Origin: Desulfitobacterium metallireducens DSM 15288 | Lineage (GTDB): Bacteria; Bacillota; Desulfitobacteriia; Desulfitobacteriales; Desulfitobacteriaceae | Length of the DNA: 64,000 nt | Direction of reading: 5' to 3' | NCBI RefSeq assembly: GCF_000231405.2 | Contig: NZ_CP007032.1 | Location: forward strand, 1,302,001-1,366,000 | In this document: positions 24,499 to 33,031 of the stretch, in pieces | Numbering within the stretch: position 1 is the stretch's first letter | Layout: each line of letters opens with the position of its first letter | The notes under the pieces: model-generated | The model's input: the letters and a program-made list of their open reading frames with translations, nothing else | The model's database searches: none | Told to the model about the DNA's origin: nothing | Made by a program: the position numbers and the translations under genes

Positions 24499-26529
24499 TT
24501 AGGATTCAGGGATAGGGTTTTTATAGTAATTAAAGATTCCATGGAAGATCGCAGCTGCCACATTTTTTTGGAAGGTAGGGTTTTGTAAGCGAGCCTCTTC
24601 GTAGGGGTTGGAGATAAAGGCTGTTTCAAGTAAAATTGCAGGCATGTTAGTATTGCCTAAGACATAAAGTGGAGCTTGCTTAACTTCACGGTTCTGGGTT
24701 TCAATTATGTCGATGAAGGCGTTTTGAACACTGTTTGCAAGATGCAGGCTCTCATTACTTTTGGGATTGCGAGAATCGTAAAAAGTAGATGTGCCATGCA
24801 CCTCAGGTTTGCCGAAGGAATCATTGTGGATACTTACAAATAAATCGACATTGTTGTTATTCGCGAGATCGACACGGGCTTGTAGATCATTGAGCTCTGA
24901 GTAATCATTGACAATAGAAACGTCCTTATCACGAGTTAGAAGGACCTTTGCACCGGCTTTTTCTAAAACATCCTTTAAGGCAAGGGCTATTGCCAAATTA
25001 TTATCTTTTTCATACGTTTGGTTTGGCCCAATCGCCCCGGAATCTGGCCCACCATGACCGGGATCGACGAGAATTTTTTTACCGTTTAAGGTGTTGGTAG
25101 AGAATCCTTTAAAAGGATCAATGAGAACTTCTTTCGAGGGATCATATGTTACAACAGGGATTTGAGGGGGGGGAGTGACAGTACCGCCCCGAGAAGGAAG
25201 TTCAGGTTTCTTGATTCCTGTGGGTAGTGGGGGGAAGTCTTTAAGATTGGAAGGATATTCAGAAGATGCGTTTCCTTCGATAATATTCCGAGTTTGCGCA
25301 CTAATAACACCTGGGCCGCCCAGAATGAGTACAGTGCCGTTAATAGCTAAATCAACATCTGCAGGGTTTGCTGAAGCAATTTTTACATAAGTAGCAGAAA
25401 CCCAACCTGTGGTCGATTGATAGGTTGTTTTATACCACTCATTTTCTTGGGCGATAAGGTCAATCGTTTCACCTTGAGGGATGGTGAGCAGAATTGAACC
25501 GGTTGGCGAGGGATTATCTCTGAGCCTTAAGCCTCCATTCGCAGTAATCTGCCCAATTTTCAGAGAGGTATCGGCTGAGGAAACATTCTCTTGAGTAGGG
25601 GGTTCAACCTGCATATGTTCCCGCATTAGCGCGTAAACCGAAGGAGGAATATCATCTTTTTCCGAAAGGAGCAAAGGCGCTTTGTATTTTGAGGCTAAGA
25701 CTGTGCCTGCGACGGCATCAGGAAAGGTCAGACCTGAAGCTAAAAATAAGTTATTTGAAGTATATGAGCTCTGCATCGCAGAAACAATTTTAGCATTGGT
25801 TTCATAACGATCTTGACCGCCCAGACGCGTTTCGAGTGCAAAGTTGTTTTGGGCTAAATCCTCGGAGGAAATAACCCCTTCGCCCCCGATGACGACTAAG
25901 TGATGGGGTTGAGTCTCCTGGTAATAGTCGATGACAGAGTGAGGAAGGGTGCTAGAGGTTAAAACAATCGGGATTTGTTTAATGCCAGCGTAGCTTGCAG
26001 CAGATAGAGCATCAGGGAAGTCATCTCCATTAGCGAGAATTAAAGAATCGCTATTTAAACGTTTTGCTAGGAGAATCGAGGTTTCGTAACGATCCGCTCC
26101 ACCAATTCTTTCAATTTGATCCGATGTCAAACCAAGTTTAGTCAAGTCCTTCTCAATCGAGTTCTTTAAAACCCCGGTTCCTCCAAGCAAAATCACCTTT
26201 TGAGGGTCTAAACGCTGGATTTCTTCGACGACTCGGGGATCAATCGTGTCTCCATGGGTGAGCAGAATAGGAGCATTTATGCTTACAGCAAAAGGAGTAG
26301 AGGCAATCGAATCAGCGTAATCGGAGTATTCACACAAAATAACCGTTTCCGCGCTTTGCCAGCCTTTATTTGAAATGTCAATAGCCGTTTCGACTCTGTC
26401 CTCTCCAGCTAATCGCTCGATTGGGTAAGCTAAAGGGCTTGCTTGTACAAATAAGGGCGTACTTAGAACCACTGCGAGTGAAGTGATTATTGAAATAACA
26501 ATCTTTTTCAGAAGACCCAATCCTTTCAT
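24499..26529 (-). CDS. N-acetylmuramoyl-L-alanine amidase with CWB2 repeats and nested SH3b domain
   Basis: 676-residue secreted wall hydrolase. Signal peptide residues 1-30 (ends FVQA-SP). Three CWB2 repeats, each opening RxxGxDRxET: about 39-118, 141-220 and 235-304 continuing at 396-418. CWB2 anchors proteins non-covalently to wall polymer. An SH3b domain (about 326-386, GGLRLRDNPSPTGSIL...GWVSATYVKI) interrupts the third repeat. After a Pro-rich linker comes Amidase_3 (485-670): DPGHGG (H492), E507, SIHND and LLETAFISN. It cleaves the bond between muramic acid and L-Ala. No ribosome site precedes the ATG; an AAAGGA lies inside the first codons. Monocistronic. Confidence 0.92.
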   Translation of the reverse strand: MKGLGLLKKIVISIITSLAVVLSTPLFVQASPLAYPIERLAGEDRVETAIDISNKGWQSAETVILCEYSDYADSIASTPFAVSINAPILLTHGDTIDPRVVEEIQRLDPQKVILLGGTGVLKNSIEKDLTKLGLTSDQIERIGGADRYETSILLAKRLNSDSLILANGDDFPDALSAASYAGIKQIPIVLTSSTLPHSVIDYYQETQPHHLVVIGGEGVISSEDLAQNNFALETRLGGQDRYETNAKIVSAMQSSYTSNNLFLASGLTFPDAVAGTVLASKYKAPLLLSEKDDIPPSVYALMREHMQVEPPTQENVSSADTSLKIGQITANGGLRLRDNPSPTGSILLTIPQGETIDLIAQENEWYKTTYQSTTGWVSATYVKIASANPADVDLAINGTVLILGGPGVISAQTRNIIEGNASSEYPSNLKDFPPLPTGIKKPELPSRGGTVTPPPQIPVVTYDPSKEVLIDPFKGFSTNTLNGKKILVDPGHGGPDSGAIGPNQTYEKDNNLAIALALKDVLEKAGAKVLLTRDKDVSIVNDYSELNDLQARVDLANNNNVDLFVSIHNDSFGKPEVHGTSTFYDSRNPKSNESLHLANSVQNAFIDIIETQNREVKQAPLYVLGNTNMPAILLETAFISNPYEEARLQNPTFQKNVAAAIFHGIFNYYKNPIPES

Positions 26530-26746
26530 ATATGTATTTCTATGTCGATTATACCAAAAGATTTAAGTTTTGGGACAGACAAAACTCAAAAAATGGCAAA
26601 ATTAACAAAGTTCCTAGCTTTGCGGGGGCCGTTAAAAGTAAACTCTCCTTTATAGTTATTGTGAATAACGGATATTCCAGGGTTATGCAGGAGAATTTAG
26701 AACAAACTAAGAATAACTATAGTTTAATGTGGAGGAGGAATAATTG

Positions 26747-26992
26747 ATGTCATTGTTATATAGAATCCTAGGATTTGCTGCCTTCCTTGTTATTCTTGCT
26801 TCAACCGCAACTTTTGCCTTTGGCCTCCTCGTTGTTGGTGTTGTAGTGCTCAGCGGAGTGGGGTTATACCGTTATTACCGTTTGAAAAAGAATTTTAAAA
26901 ATGGCAAAATAAGATCAAAATCAAAGGGGTATTCCTCAGGTGAAATCATTGATATGCCAGTGGAGGAAAGAAATGAAAGAAAACGGGTATAA
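26747..26992 (+). CDS. small single-gene membrane protein
   Basis: 81 residues: a long N-terminal hydrophobic region (about 4-43, one or two spans, ending GVGLYRYYRLKKNF) followed by a basic, then acidic cytoplasmic tail (IIDMPVEERNERKRV). Excellent ribosome site GGAGGAGGAA at 26731-26740 before ATG 26747. No family recognised. The 217-bp region upstream, back to the amidase start, shows no gene. Confidence 0.7.
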   Translation: MSLLYRILGFAAFLVILASTATFAFGLLVVGVVVLSGVGLYRYYRLKKNFKNGKIRSKSKGYSSGEIIDMPVEERNERKRV

Positions 26993-27131
26993 AGAAGAAT
27001 CTCCCCTTTATAAAAGGTTTATATGTCGAAGTCAAGGGCAATAGCGTAATCATTCATGGCAGGGACTTTAGAGAGAGGACTTGGGTCTTTAGTCAAGGGA
27101 TTACGAACTGAAAAGGAAGAAGGTTTTCTAG

Positions 27132-28049
27132 ATGAATATTGTTGTTGTCGGGGCAGGAGCTGTCGGGGGATACTTTGGTGCGAAAATGGCTAGAGTGGGG
27201 ATCCCTGTAACTTTCTTAGTCCGAGAGAAACGATATCAACAAATCAAGGAGCGAGGACTTCACGTTAACAGTGTTCATGGGGATTTTACTATTGAACCTC
27301 TTTGTGTCCGCTCTCCAAAAGAAGTTGAAAATCCTGGTTTAGTCATACTTGCGGTGAAGAACTACCATCTTGAGGGGACGCTTGGTAATCTTGCTACCTT
27401 TGTTGAGCGGGGGGCTAAAATATTGCCACTGCTGAATGGTGTTCAACATATGGATCAACTGATTTCCGTCTTCGGGCGTGAGTCAATTTTAGGAGGGCTT
27501 TGTTATATTGAGTCCACCCTCAATGCATCAGGAGATATTCTGCAAAAGAGCGTCATTCAAGATATTATCTTTGGTTCTTTAACTGAACAGGATTCCATGT
27601 TTCTGCATGAGATTGAAACGTTATTTATGAAAAGCGGAGTAAACGTGAAGCTTAGTTATGAGATACTCACTGAGATGTGGTCTAAATATATTTTCTTAGT
27701 AATGCTAAGTGGGATGACCTCAGCGACCCGCAACCCGATCGGCGTTTCGCAGAATGATCCAGTTACATTCGCTTTTTTGAAAGACCTCGTTGAAGAGCTC
27801 ATAACTGTGGCCAGAATGATGAAGATTGAGCTCCCTGATGATTTTTCTAAACAAATGATTACCCGAATTATAAATACAGCCCCTGCAATGACCTCGTCAA
27901 TGCATCGCGACTTAGAAAAGGGCCTTCCACTTGAATTAGATAGTCTGCATGGAGCAATTCTTGAAATGGCTATACAACAGAAAATTGAAACTCCCTGTAT
28001 CCGAGCTATCTATGCCTTGCTTCATCCGTTTCTCCAAGGAAAAAACTAA
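27132..28049 (+). CDS. 2-dehydropantoate 2-reductase (ketopantoate reductase)
   Basis: 305 residues. N-terminal Rossmann fold VVGAGAVGGYFGAKMA binds NADPH; VILAVKNYH and LLNGVQH are characteristic of the family, as is KYIFLV (catalytic Lys near residue 177) and the C-terminal ATRNPIG. The enzyme reduces ketopantoate to pantoate for CoA synthesis. Paralogues of unknown substrate are common, and no panB/panC is nearby, so panE itself is not assured. ATG after AAGGAAGAAGG. Confidence 0.85.
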   Translation: MNIVVVGAGAVGGYFGAKMARVGIPVTFLVREKRYQQIKERGLHVNSVHGDFTIEPLCVRSPKEVENPGLVILAVKNYHLEGTLGNLATFVERGAKILPLLNGVQHMDQLISVFGRESILGGLCYIESTLNASGDILQKSVIQDIIFGSLTEQDSMFLHEIETLFMKSGVNVKLSYEILTEMWSKYIFLVMLSGMTSATRNPIGVSQNDPVTFAFLKDLVEELITVARMMKIELPDDFSKQMITRIINTAPAMTSSMHRDLEKGLPLELDSLHGAILEMAIQQKIETPCIRAIYALLHPFLQGKN

Positions 28050-28109
28050 TCTGTAATTATGGAATTAGCTATTTGTTTTAAATAAGTGTTTCTTAGAAAA
28101 GGAGTTACA

Positions 28110-29798
28110 ATGATGAAATTTAAAGAGTATGATTACTCACGACCTAATATTTCCGAAGTACAAACCGCATTTGGCACTTTGCTGGAACAGTTCCAACACG
28201 CCTCTAGTGTTCAACAGCAAAATCAAATCATGGTCGAAATAAACCAACTTCGTGAGAAGTTTGACTCGATGTTTGAACTTGTTCAAATCCGTCATTCTGT
28301 GGATACTACGGATTCGTTTTATGAAAAAGAACAAGAATATTTCGATGAAATCACCCCTCTTTATGAAGAATTGATATCGGAGTTCTATCGTGCTTTGGTA
28401 AATTCTCACTTTCGGGAGGATTTAGAAGAGAAATGGGGAAAACAGCTTTTCCGGATTGCAGAGTTAACCCTTAAGACGTTTAAACCGGAAATAATTGAGG
28501 ATTTACAGCTCGAAAATAAACTCGAGAGTGAGTACATGAAACTTATTGCCTCGGCTAGAATCCCGTTCGAAGGAGAAGAACGAAATCTTTCGGGCCTGGG
28601 AATGTTCCTTCAGTCTACAGATCGAGAAATGCGGAAGAAAGCTAATAAGGCTAAATATTCTTTCTTTACCCAAAATGAGGAGAAGCTCGATGCAATTTTT
28701 GATCAACTTGTAAAAGTAAGGACTGGGATTGCTCAAAAACTTGGCTACGCTAGTTATGTGGAACTTGGATATGCGCGTATGCTTCGTTCTGATTATAATC
28801 CTGAGATGGTTGCCCAATTTCGCAAGCAGGTTGAGGAAGAAATCGTTCCTGTCGCAACTAAATTTCGTGAGCGCCAAAAATCTCGCTTAGGCCTAGATCG
28901 ACTGATGTATTATGATGAAAAACTTACTTTTCCAGATGGCAATGCCATTCCTCAGGGAGACCCTGAGTGGATTATTGCGAACGGGCGGCGGATGTATAGT
29001 GAGCTTTCTTCAGAAACCGATGAGTTTTTTAACTACATGCTCGAACATGAATTGCTCGATCTGGTCACCCATAAAGGAAAGGCAGGGGGAGGGTATTGTA
29101 CCTACATCAGCCAGTACCAATCTCCGTTTATCTTTTCTAACTTTAATGGAACTTCGGGTGATGTTGATGTTTTAACCCACGAAGCGGGTCATGCTTTTCA
29201 AGTGTATTCTAGCCGAAATTTTGCAGTGCCTGAATATCATTGGCCTACTTATGAGTCCTGCGAGATCCATTCGATGAGTATGGAGTTTTTTGCATGGCCT
29301 TGGATGGAGCTCTTTTTCAAGGATAAAGCAGATAAGTATCGATTCACCCATTTGAGCGAGGCACTTCTCTTTATTCCCTATGGAGTAACGGTTGATGAAT
29401 TCCAGCATTTTGTTTACTCTCATCCCGAGGCGACTTCAGAAGAACGAAAAAAGGCTTGGCGCGAAATCGAGAAGAAATATCTTCCGCATAGAATTTACGG
29501 AGATAACGAATATTTGGAGCAAGGCGGATTTTGGCATCAACAGGGACATATTTTCAGTTCTCCTTTTTATTATATTGATTATACTTTGGCTCAAATCTGT
29601 GCTTTCCAATTTTGGAAAAAGGCACGAGAAAATCGCACTCAAGCATGGGCTGACTATTTTAAGATCTGTCAAGTCGGAGGGAGTTTATCCTTCCTCGAGC
29701 TAGTGGAACAGGCAAATCTTATTTCCCCTTTTAAAGAGGGCTGTATTCATTCGGTCATTGGAATCATTGGAGAATGGTTAGAGAAGGCTCAAGAATAG
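28110..29798 (+). CDS. M3-family oligoendopeptidase (PepF-like)
   Basis: 562-residue cytosolic zinc metallopeptidase. Catalytic HEAGHAF at residues 357-363 and the downstream ExxS region (YESCEIHSMSMEF) provide ligands. The N-terminal half is the helical channel domain of M3 peptidases, which restricts substrates to short peptides. Length fits the bacterial PepF-type subgroup. ATG at 28110 follows AAAAGGAG; the 28086 ATG has no site. Only 9 bp separate its stop from the next gene, so it may be co-transcribed with the FliK-like gene. Confidence 0.92.
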   Translation: MMKFKEYDYSRPNISEVQTAFGTLLEQFQHASSVQQQNQIMVEINQLREKFDSMFELVQIRHSVDTTDSFYEKEQEYFDEITPLYEELISEFYRALVNSHFREDLEEKWGKQLFRIAELTLKTFKPEIIEDLQLENKLESEYMKLIASARIPFEGEERNLSGLGMFLQSTDREMRKKANKAKYSFFTQNEEKLDAIFDQLVKVRTGIAQKLGYASYVELGYARMLRSDYNPEMVAQFRKQVEEEIVPVATKFRERQKSRLGLDRLMYYDEKLTFPDGNAIPQGDPEWIIANGRRMYSELSSETDEFFNYMLEHELLDLVTHKGKAGGGYCTYISQYQSPFIFSNFNGTSGDVDVLTHEAGHAFQVYSSRNFAVPEYHWPTYESCEIHSMSMEFFAWPWMELFFKDKADKYRFTHLSEALLFIPYGVTVDEFQHFVYSHPEATSEERKKAWREIEKKYLPHRIYGDNEYLEQGGFWHQQGHIFSSPFYYIDYTLAQICAFQFWKKARENRTQAWADYFKICQVGGSLSFLELVEQANLISPFKEGCIHSVIGIIGEWLEKAQE

Positions 29799-29807
29799 AG
29801 GTTGAGT

Positions 29808-31037
29808 ATGAATATTCAAAGTCTCAACATAGCCAATAATTTACTGAACTTTAATAACAATGAGCTACGCGAAGGTCAGCGCTTTTTTATCGAGGTCCTT
29901 CGTGTAGACCCGTCTGGACAAGGGGTAATCAATATTAAGGGGAATCTTCTCAACGCACTTTTAGAAACCACGGCCCAGCCGGGCGATAAATTTTGGGCTG
30001 TAGTCAAGACGGTTGGGACTCAGGAACTCGTACTCGCAAGAGAAATCAAAACATCTGGTTCAAGTGGTGATATCTTACTTTCGACAGCCCAAGGTTCATT
30101 AAAGGGAAGTCAAGTACTTGCGGGGTTTGCCGGTCTTAGCCCAGAATTAGCAAAAGCTCTGAATACAGCGAAAAATATCCAATGGAATACGCTCCTCAAT
30201 GGAAATATCGGAATGAGTCAGGAACAACTGACTCAACAAGCAGGGGAAGTCGGACTGACACCGCAAGCCGCTCAAACTCCTCAAATAGCACTACAACACC
30301 CTTTGGAAGCACACCTTGTTAAGCCTGCATCAAGTTTAGTTGAACCGTCCTTTTCGAACGTAACGGAAAAGCTTTTGTCTATTTTCCCGCAATGGGCTGA
30401 GTTAAACGGAGATAATGGACTAGAGCATATTCGGGACTTTTTAAACAAGTTGGGAGTAGGTTATGAACGCAAACTTGCTGAACTTCTTTTGGCTAAAAAC
30501 AAACCGCCTGAGGAGGAAATAGCTAAGCTCAAGGATATGATTAAAGCTCAACTTCTTCTAGAATCTAAAGATCAAGACGATTCTTCAACAAACTCAAAAA
30601 TACAGGGCCTCCTAGAGAAAATAACGGGGCAACAATTGTTCTTAGGCGATATAAGTAATTCATATGCGTGGTTAATCCTTCCTTTGAAGGAGGAACAAGG
30701 TTTTCAAGAGGCTAAAATCGCTCTGCAGGGTGATCGACAGAAGAAGGGATTGGATCAAACTCACTGCCGAATTGGAGTTTATTTGGAGACTTTGGCCTTA
30801 GGTAAAATCGGTGTCGATGCATACCTTGCTGAAAATACGTTGAACATGAGAATACTGAGTACAAATCCTCAAGAAATTTCTGAATTTATTCAGGAGGTTA
30901 AAGAGGAAACGATTGCGCGCTTTGCTCACTTAGGGTTAAGATTAACGGGTATTGATGTAACCTCTTGGGAATCCAACTCTGAATTCAAAAGCTTTGTTTC
31001 GGGAGAACCTCGACAGGGGGTTGATATTTATGCCTGA
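29808..31037 (+). CDS. FliK-like hypothetical protein (YlqG-type)
   Basis: 409 residues, soluble, with a Gln/Ala/Thr-rich middle and a C-terminal domain (about 290-400: LILPL...IALQGD...IGVYLETLALGKIGVDAYL) similar to the flagellar hook-length control C-terminal fold. The N-terminal 80 residues look like a small beta domain (EVLRVDPSGQGVINIKG). In B. subtilis, YlqG and YlqH form an adjacent pair, outside the main flagellar operon, of FliK-like and FlhB-like proteins; the layout here is the same. Start ATG 29808 after GAGG. Role unproven. Confidence 0.65.
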   Translation: MNIQSLNIANNLLNFNNNELREGQRFFIEVLRVDPSGQGVINIKGNLLNALLETTAQPGDKFWAVVKTVGTQELVLAREIKTSGSSGDILLSTAQGSLKGSQVLAGFAGLSPELAKALNTAKNIQWNTLLNGNIGMSQEQLTQQAGEVGLTPQAAQTPQIALQHPLEAHLVKPASSLVEPSFSNVTEKLLSIFPQWAELNGDNGLEHIRDFLNKLGVGYERKLAELLLAKNKPPEEEIAKLKDMIKAQLLLESKDQDDSSTNSKIQGLLEKITGQQLFLGDISNSYAWLILPLKEEQGFQEAKIALQGDRQKKGLDQTHCRIGVYLETLALGKIGVDAYLAENTLNMRILSTNPQEISEFIQEVKEETIARFAHLGLRLTGIDVTSWESNSEFKSFVSGEPRQGVDIYA

Positions 31038-31314
31038 CGCTACGCCACCTAAGAAGGCTGTCGCACTAAGTTATGAAGGTTCTGGAGCACCAAAAGTAAT
31101 TGCTCGGGGAACAGGAGAATTAGCTAAAAAAATCATTGAAGTTGCTCAAACAGAGGGCATCCCTATTCAAAAGAATGAAGCTTTGGTAGAGGCATTAGTT
31201 CACATTGACCTGAACCGCGAAATCCCGCCCCAACTCTATGTGGCTGTCGCCGAGATTTTAGCTCTAGTATATAAATTAGACAGTCATTCGCAACAAAAAT
31301 TGAAGAAAACATAA
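31030..31314 (+). CDS. FlhB C-terminal-domain homologue (YlqH-like)
   Basis: 94 residues matching only the cytoplasmic C-terminal domain of FlhB/YscU (AVALSYEGSGAPKVIARGTGELAKKI...LYVAVAEILALVYKL). The autocleavage NPTH motif of full FlhB is not present; the equivalent segment reads ALSYEG, so it begins just after the cleavage point. Such solo domains can substitute for the cleaved FlhB fragment in some bacteria. Overlaps the preceding gene by 8 bp, with the ribosome site AGGGGG inside it, implying translational coupling. Confidence 0.82.
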   Translation: MPDATPPKKAVALSYEGSGAPKVIARGTGELAKKIIEVAQTEGIPIQKNEALVEALVHIDLNREIPPQLYVAVAEILALVYKLDSHSQQKLKKT

Positions 31315-31334
31315 GCTTTTGGAGGTGAATTAGC

Positions 31335-31643
31335 GTGAAGAAACAAGCTGTTGTGATTAGTGTCAAAGACAATGTGGCAACTGTAGTAGATGAATTCAAA
31401 GCGGGTACCCCAATTCACTTTTTTTTAGGAGATCAAGAACAATCTGTACAACTTCTTCAGGATATTCCGCTTGGACATAAGATTGCTATTCGTGAGATTT
31501 CTAAAGGGGAAGAAATTATTAAATATGGCGAAACCATTGGTGGGGCAACGGTAAATATTAAAGTGGGTGAGCATGTTCATGTTCACAATATAGAGAGTTT
31601 GCGCGGCCGTGGAGATAAAGAAGATCAAGAGCGACAGAAGTGA
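31335..31643 (+). CDS. UxaA-type dehydratase small subunit (SAF domain)
   Basis: 102 residues forming a SAF domain: the KVGEHVHVHNIESLRG ending is the classic UxaA/SuyA/GarD N-terminal module, which helps close the active site on sugar-acid substrates. Separate from the large subunit, which starts 11 bp after its stop. Ribosome site GGAGGTGA before the GTG. Substrate is not evident; altronate, galactarate, sulfolactate and related 2-hydroxy acids are used by relatives. Confidence 0.8.
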   Translation: MKKQAVVISVKDNVATVVDEFKAGTPIHFFLGDQEQSVQLLQDIPLGHKIAIREISKGEEIIKYGETIGGATVNIKVGEHVHVHNIESLRGRGDKEDQERQK

Positions 31644-31654
31644 GGGCTTTTCAT

Positions 31655-32812
31655 ATGAATATTTTAGGTTACCGTCGTCCAGATGGACGAGTCGGGATTC
31701 GTAATCATATCGTCATAATTCCAACGTCAGTCTGTGCTAGTACGGTTGCTGCCAATATTGCAGCCCAAATTCCGGGTGCAGTCGCTATTGCTAATCAACA
31801 TGGATGTTGCCAAATCGGAGCAGATCACGAACAAACAATGCGCACATTAATCGGTCTAGGAAAAAACCCAAACGTAGCAGCTGTGCTCGTGATCGGACTT
31901 GGCTGTGAAGGTATGCCGATCCGCGAGATCGCTGCTGAGATTGCCTCCACAGCGAAACCTGTAGAGATGATTATCATCCAGGAGGTTGGAGGAACCCTCA
32001 AAGCGACGGCTGAAGGTCTCCGTAAAGCGGGAGAGCTCGCGCGCAAAGTCGCGCATCTTCAGCCAGAAAAGATGGATATGAGTGAACTTGTGCTAGCCAT
32101 CGAATGTGGTGGCTCTGATTACACTTCCGGTCTAGCTTCGAATCCAGCTTGTGGGGTTGCATCTGATTTATTGGTTGCCGCTGGTGGAACATCAATGCTT
32201 TCAGAAACGACCGAATTTATTGGCGCGGAACACATTCTGGCACGTCGTTGCAAAACGTTAGAAATCGGAGAAAAATTAATCCATTATGTTCAGGCTTGCG
32301 AAGAGAGTGCGAAACCTATGAAAGTTGATCTACGGGGTAGTCAGCCCACCCCTGGAAATATTGAAGGTGGAATTAGTTCTATTGAAGAAAAATCATTAGG
32401 GTGTATACACAAAGCAGGACATGCGCCTATCCAAGATGTTTTAGCCTATGGTGAGGCTCCTTCTGGCAAAGGTCTTTATGTCATGGATTCTCCGGGACAG
32501 GATGTCGAGTCGATCACAGGAATGGTTGCAGGTGGCGCAACTGTTGTGATCTTTACTACCGGACGCGGAACTCCAACGGGTTGTCCTATTGCACCTGTCG
32601 TTAAAATAACCGGGAATTTCCACACGTACAAAATGATGGAAGATAACATGGATATTGATGCTTCCACAATTATCTCAGGTGAAGAAACGATCGATCAAGT
32701 CGGCCAACGGATTTTGGAATTTGTGGTTGAAGTTGCTAACGGTCAGATGCCAAAGGCGGAAAGTTTAGGCCATAGGGAATTTGGAATCTATAAAATTGCT
32801 CCAACGTACTAA
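31655..32812 (+). CDS. UxaA-family dehydratase large subunit
   Basis: 385 residues of the UxaA/SuyB/GarD family, which removes water (or sulfite in sulfolactate lyase) from 2-hydroxy acids using an Fe site. Family marks: GYRRPDGRVGIRNH, HGCCQIGADHEQT, GLGCEG, ECGGSDYTSGLASNPA, DSPGQDVESITGMVAGGA, FTTGRGTPTGCPIAPVVKITGN. Split small/large subunits, as here, are seen in SuyAB and in some altronate dehydratases; no transporter or kinase is adjacent to choose between them. ATG 31655 after GTGAGGG. Terminator downstream. Confidence 0.85.
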   Translation: MNILGYRRPDGRVGIRNHIVIIPTSVCASTVAANIAAQIPGAVAIANQHGCCQIGADHEQTMRTLIGLGKNPNVAAVLVIGLGCEGMPIREIAAEIASTAKPVEMIIIQEVGGTLKATAEGLRKAGELARKVAHLQPEKMDMSELVLAIECGGSDYTSGLASNPACGVASDLLVAAGGTSMLSETTEFIGAEHILARRCKTLEIGEKLIHYVQACEESAKPMKVDLRGSQPTPGNIEGGISSIEEKSLGCIHKAGHAPIQDVLAYGEAPSGKGLYVMDSPGQDVESITGMVAGGATVVIFTTGRGTPTGCPIAPVVKITGNFHTYKMMEDNMDIDASTIISGEETIDQVGQRILEFVVEVANGQMPKAESLGHREFGIYKIAPTY

Positions 32813-32855
32813 GGGAACGGGTATAACAGTATATTTATAAATTACGATGTCTTAA

Positions 32856-32900
32856 AAAAGAACAATCCTTCTCAATTGAAGGACTTTGTTCTTTTTTTCT
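32856..32900 (+). terminator. intrinsic terminator after the UxaA-type genes
   Basis: AAAGAACAA-CCTTC / GAAGG-TTGTTCTTT stem (small internal bulge) around TCAATT, ending in a long T run. Confidence 0.85.
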
Positions 32901-33031
32901 TTTCTAATTAATCGTTAATTTTATGTTAGGCCTCTTTTTAGTGACACAGTTCGACACCTTGGACAATGTATAATGTGTAAGGAAAATAATCTTATATAGA
33001 AGAAACGTTTTTACAAACTGGAGGACATATT

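Noticed and set aside
26511-26529. CTG start at 26511 for the amidase (MKKIVISIITS)
   Set aside because: AAAGGA is 9 bp before the CTG and gives a neat signal peptide, but the ATG at 26529 also gives a valid one; too weak to claim.
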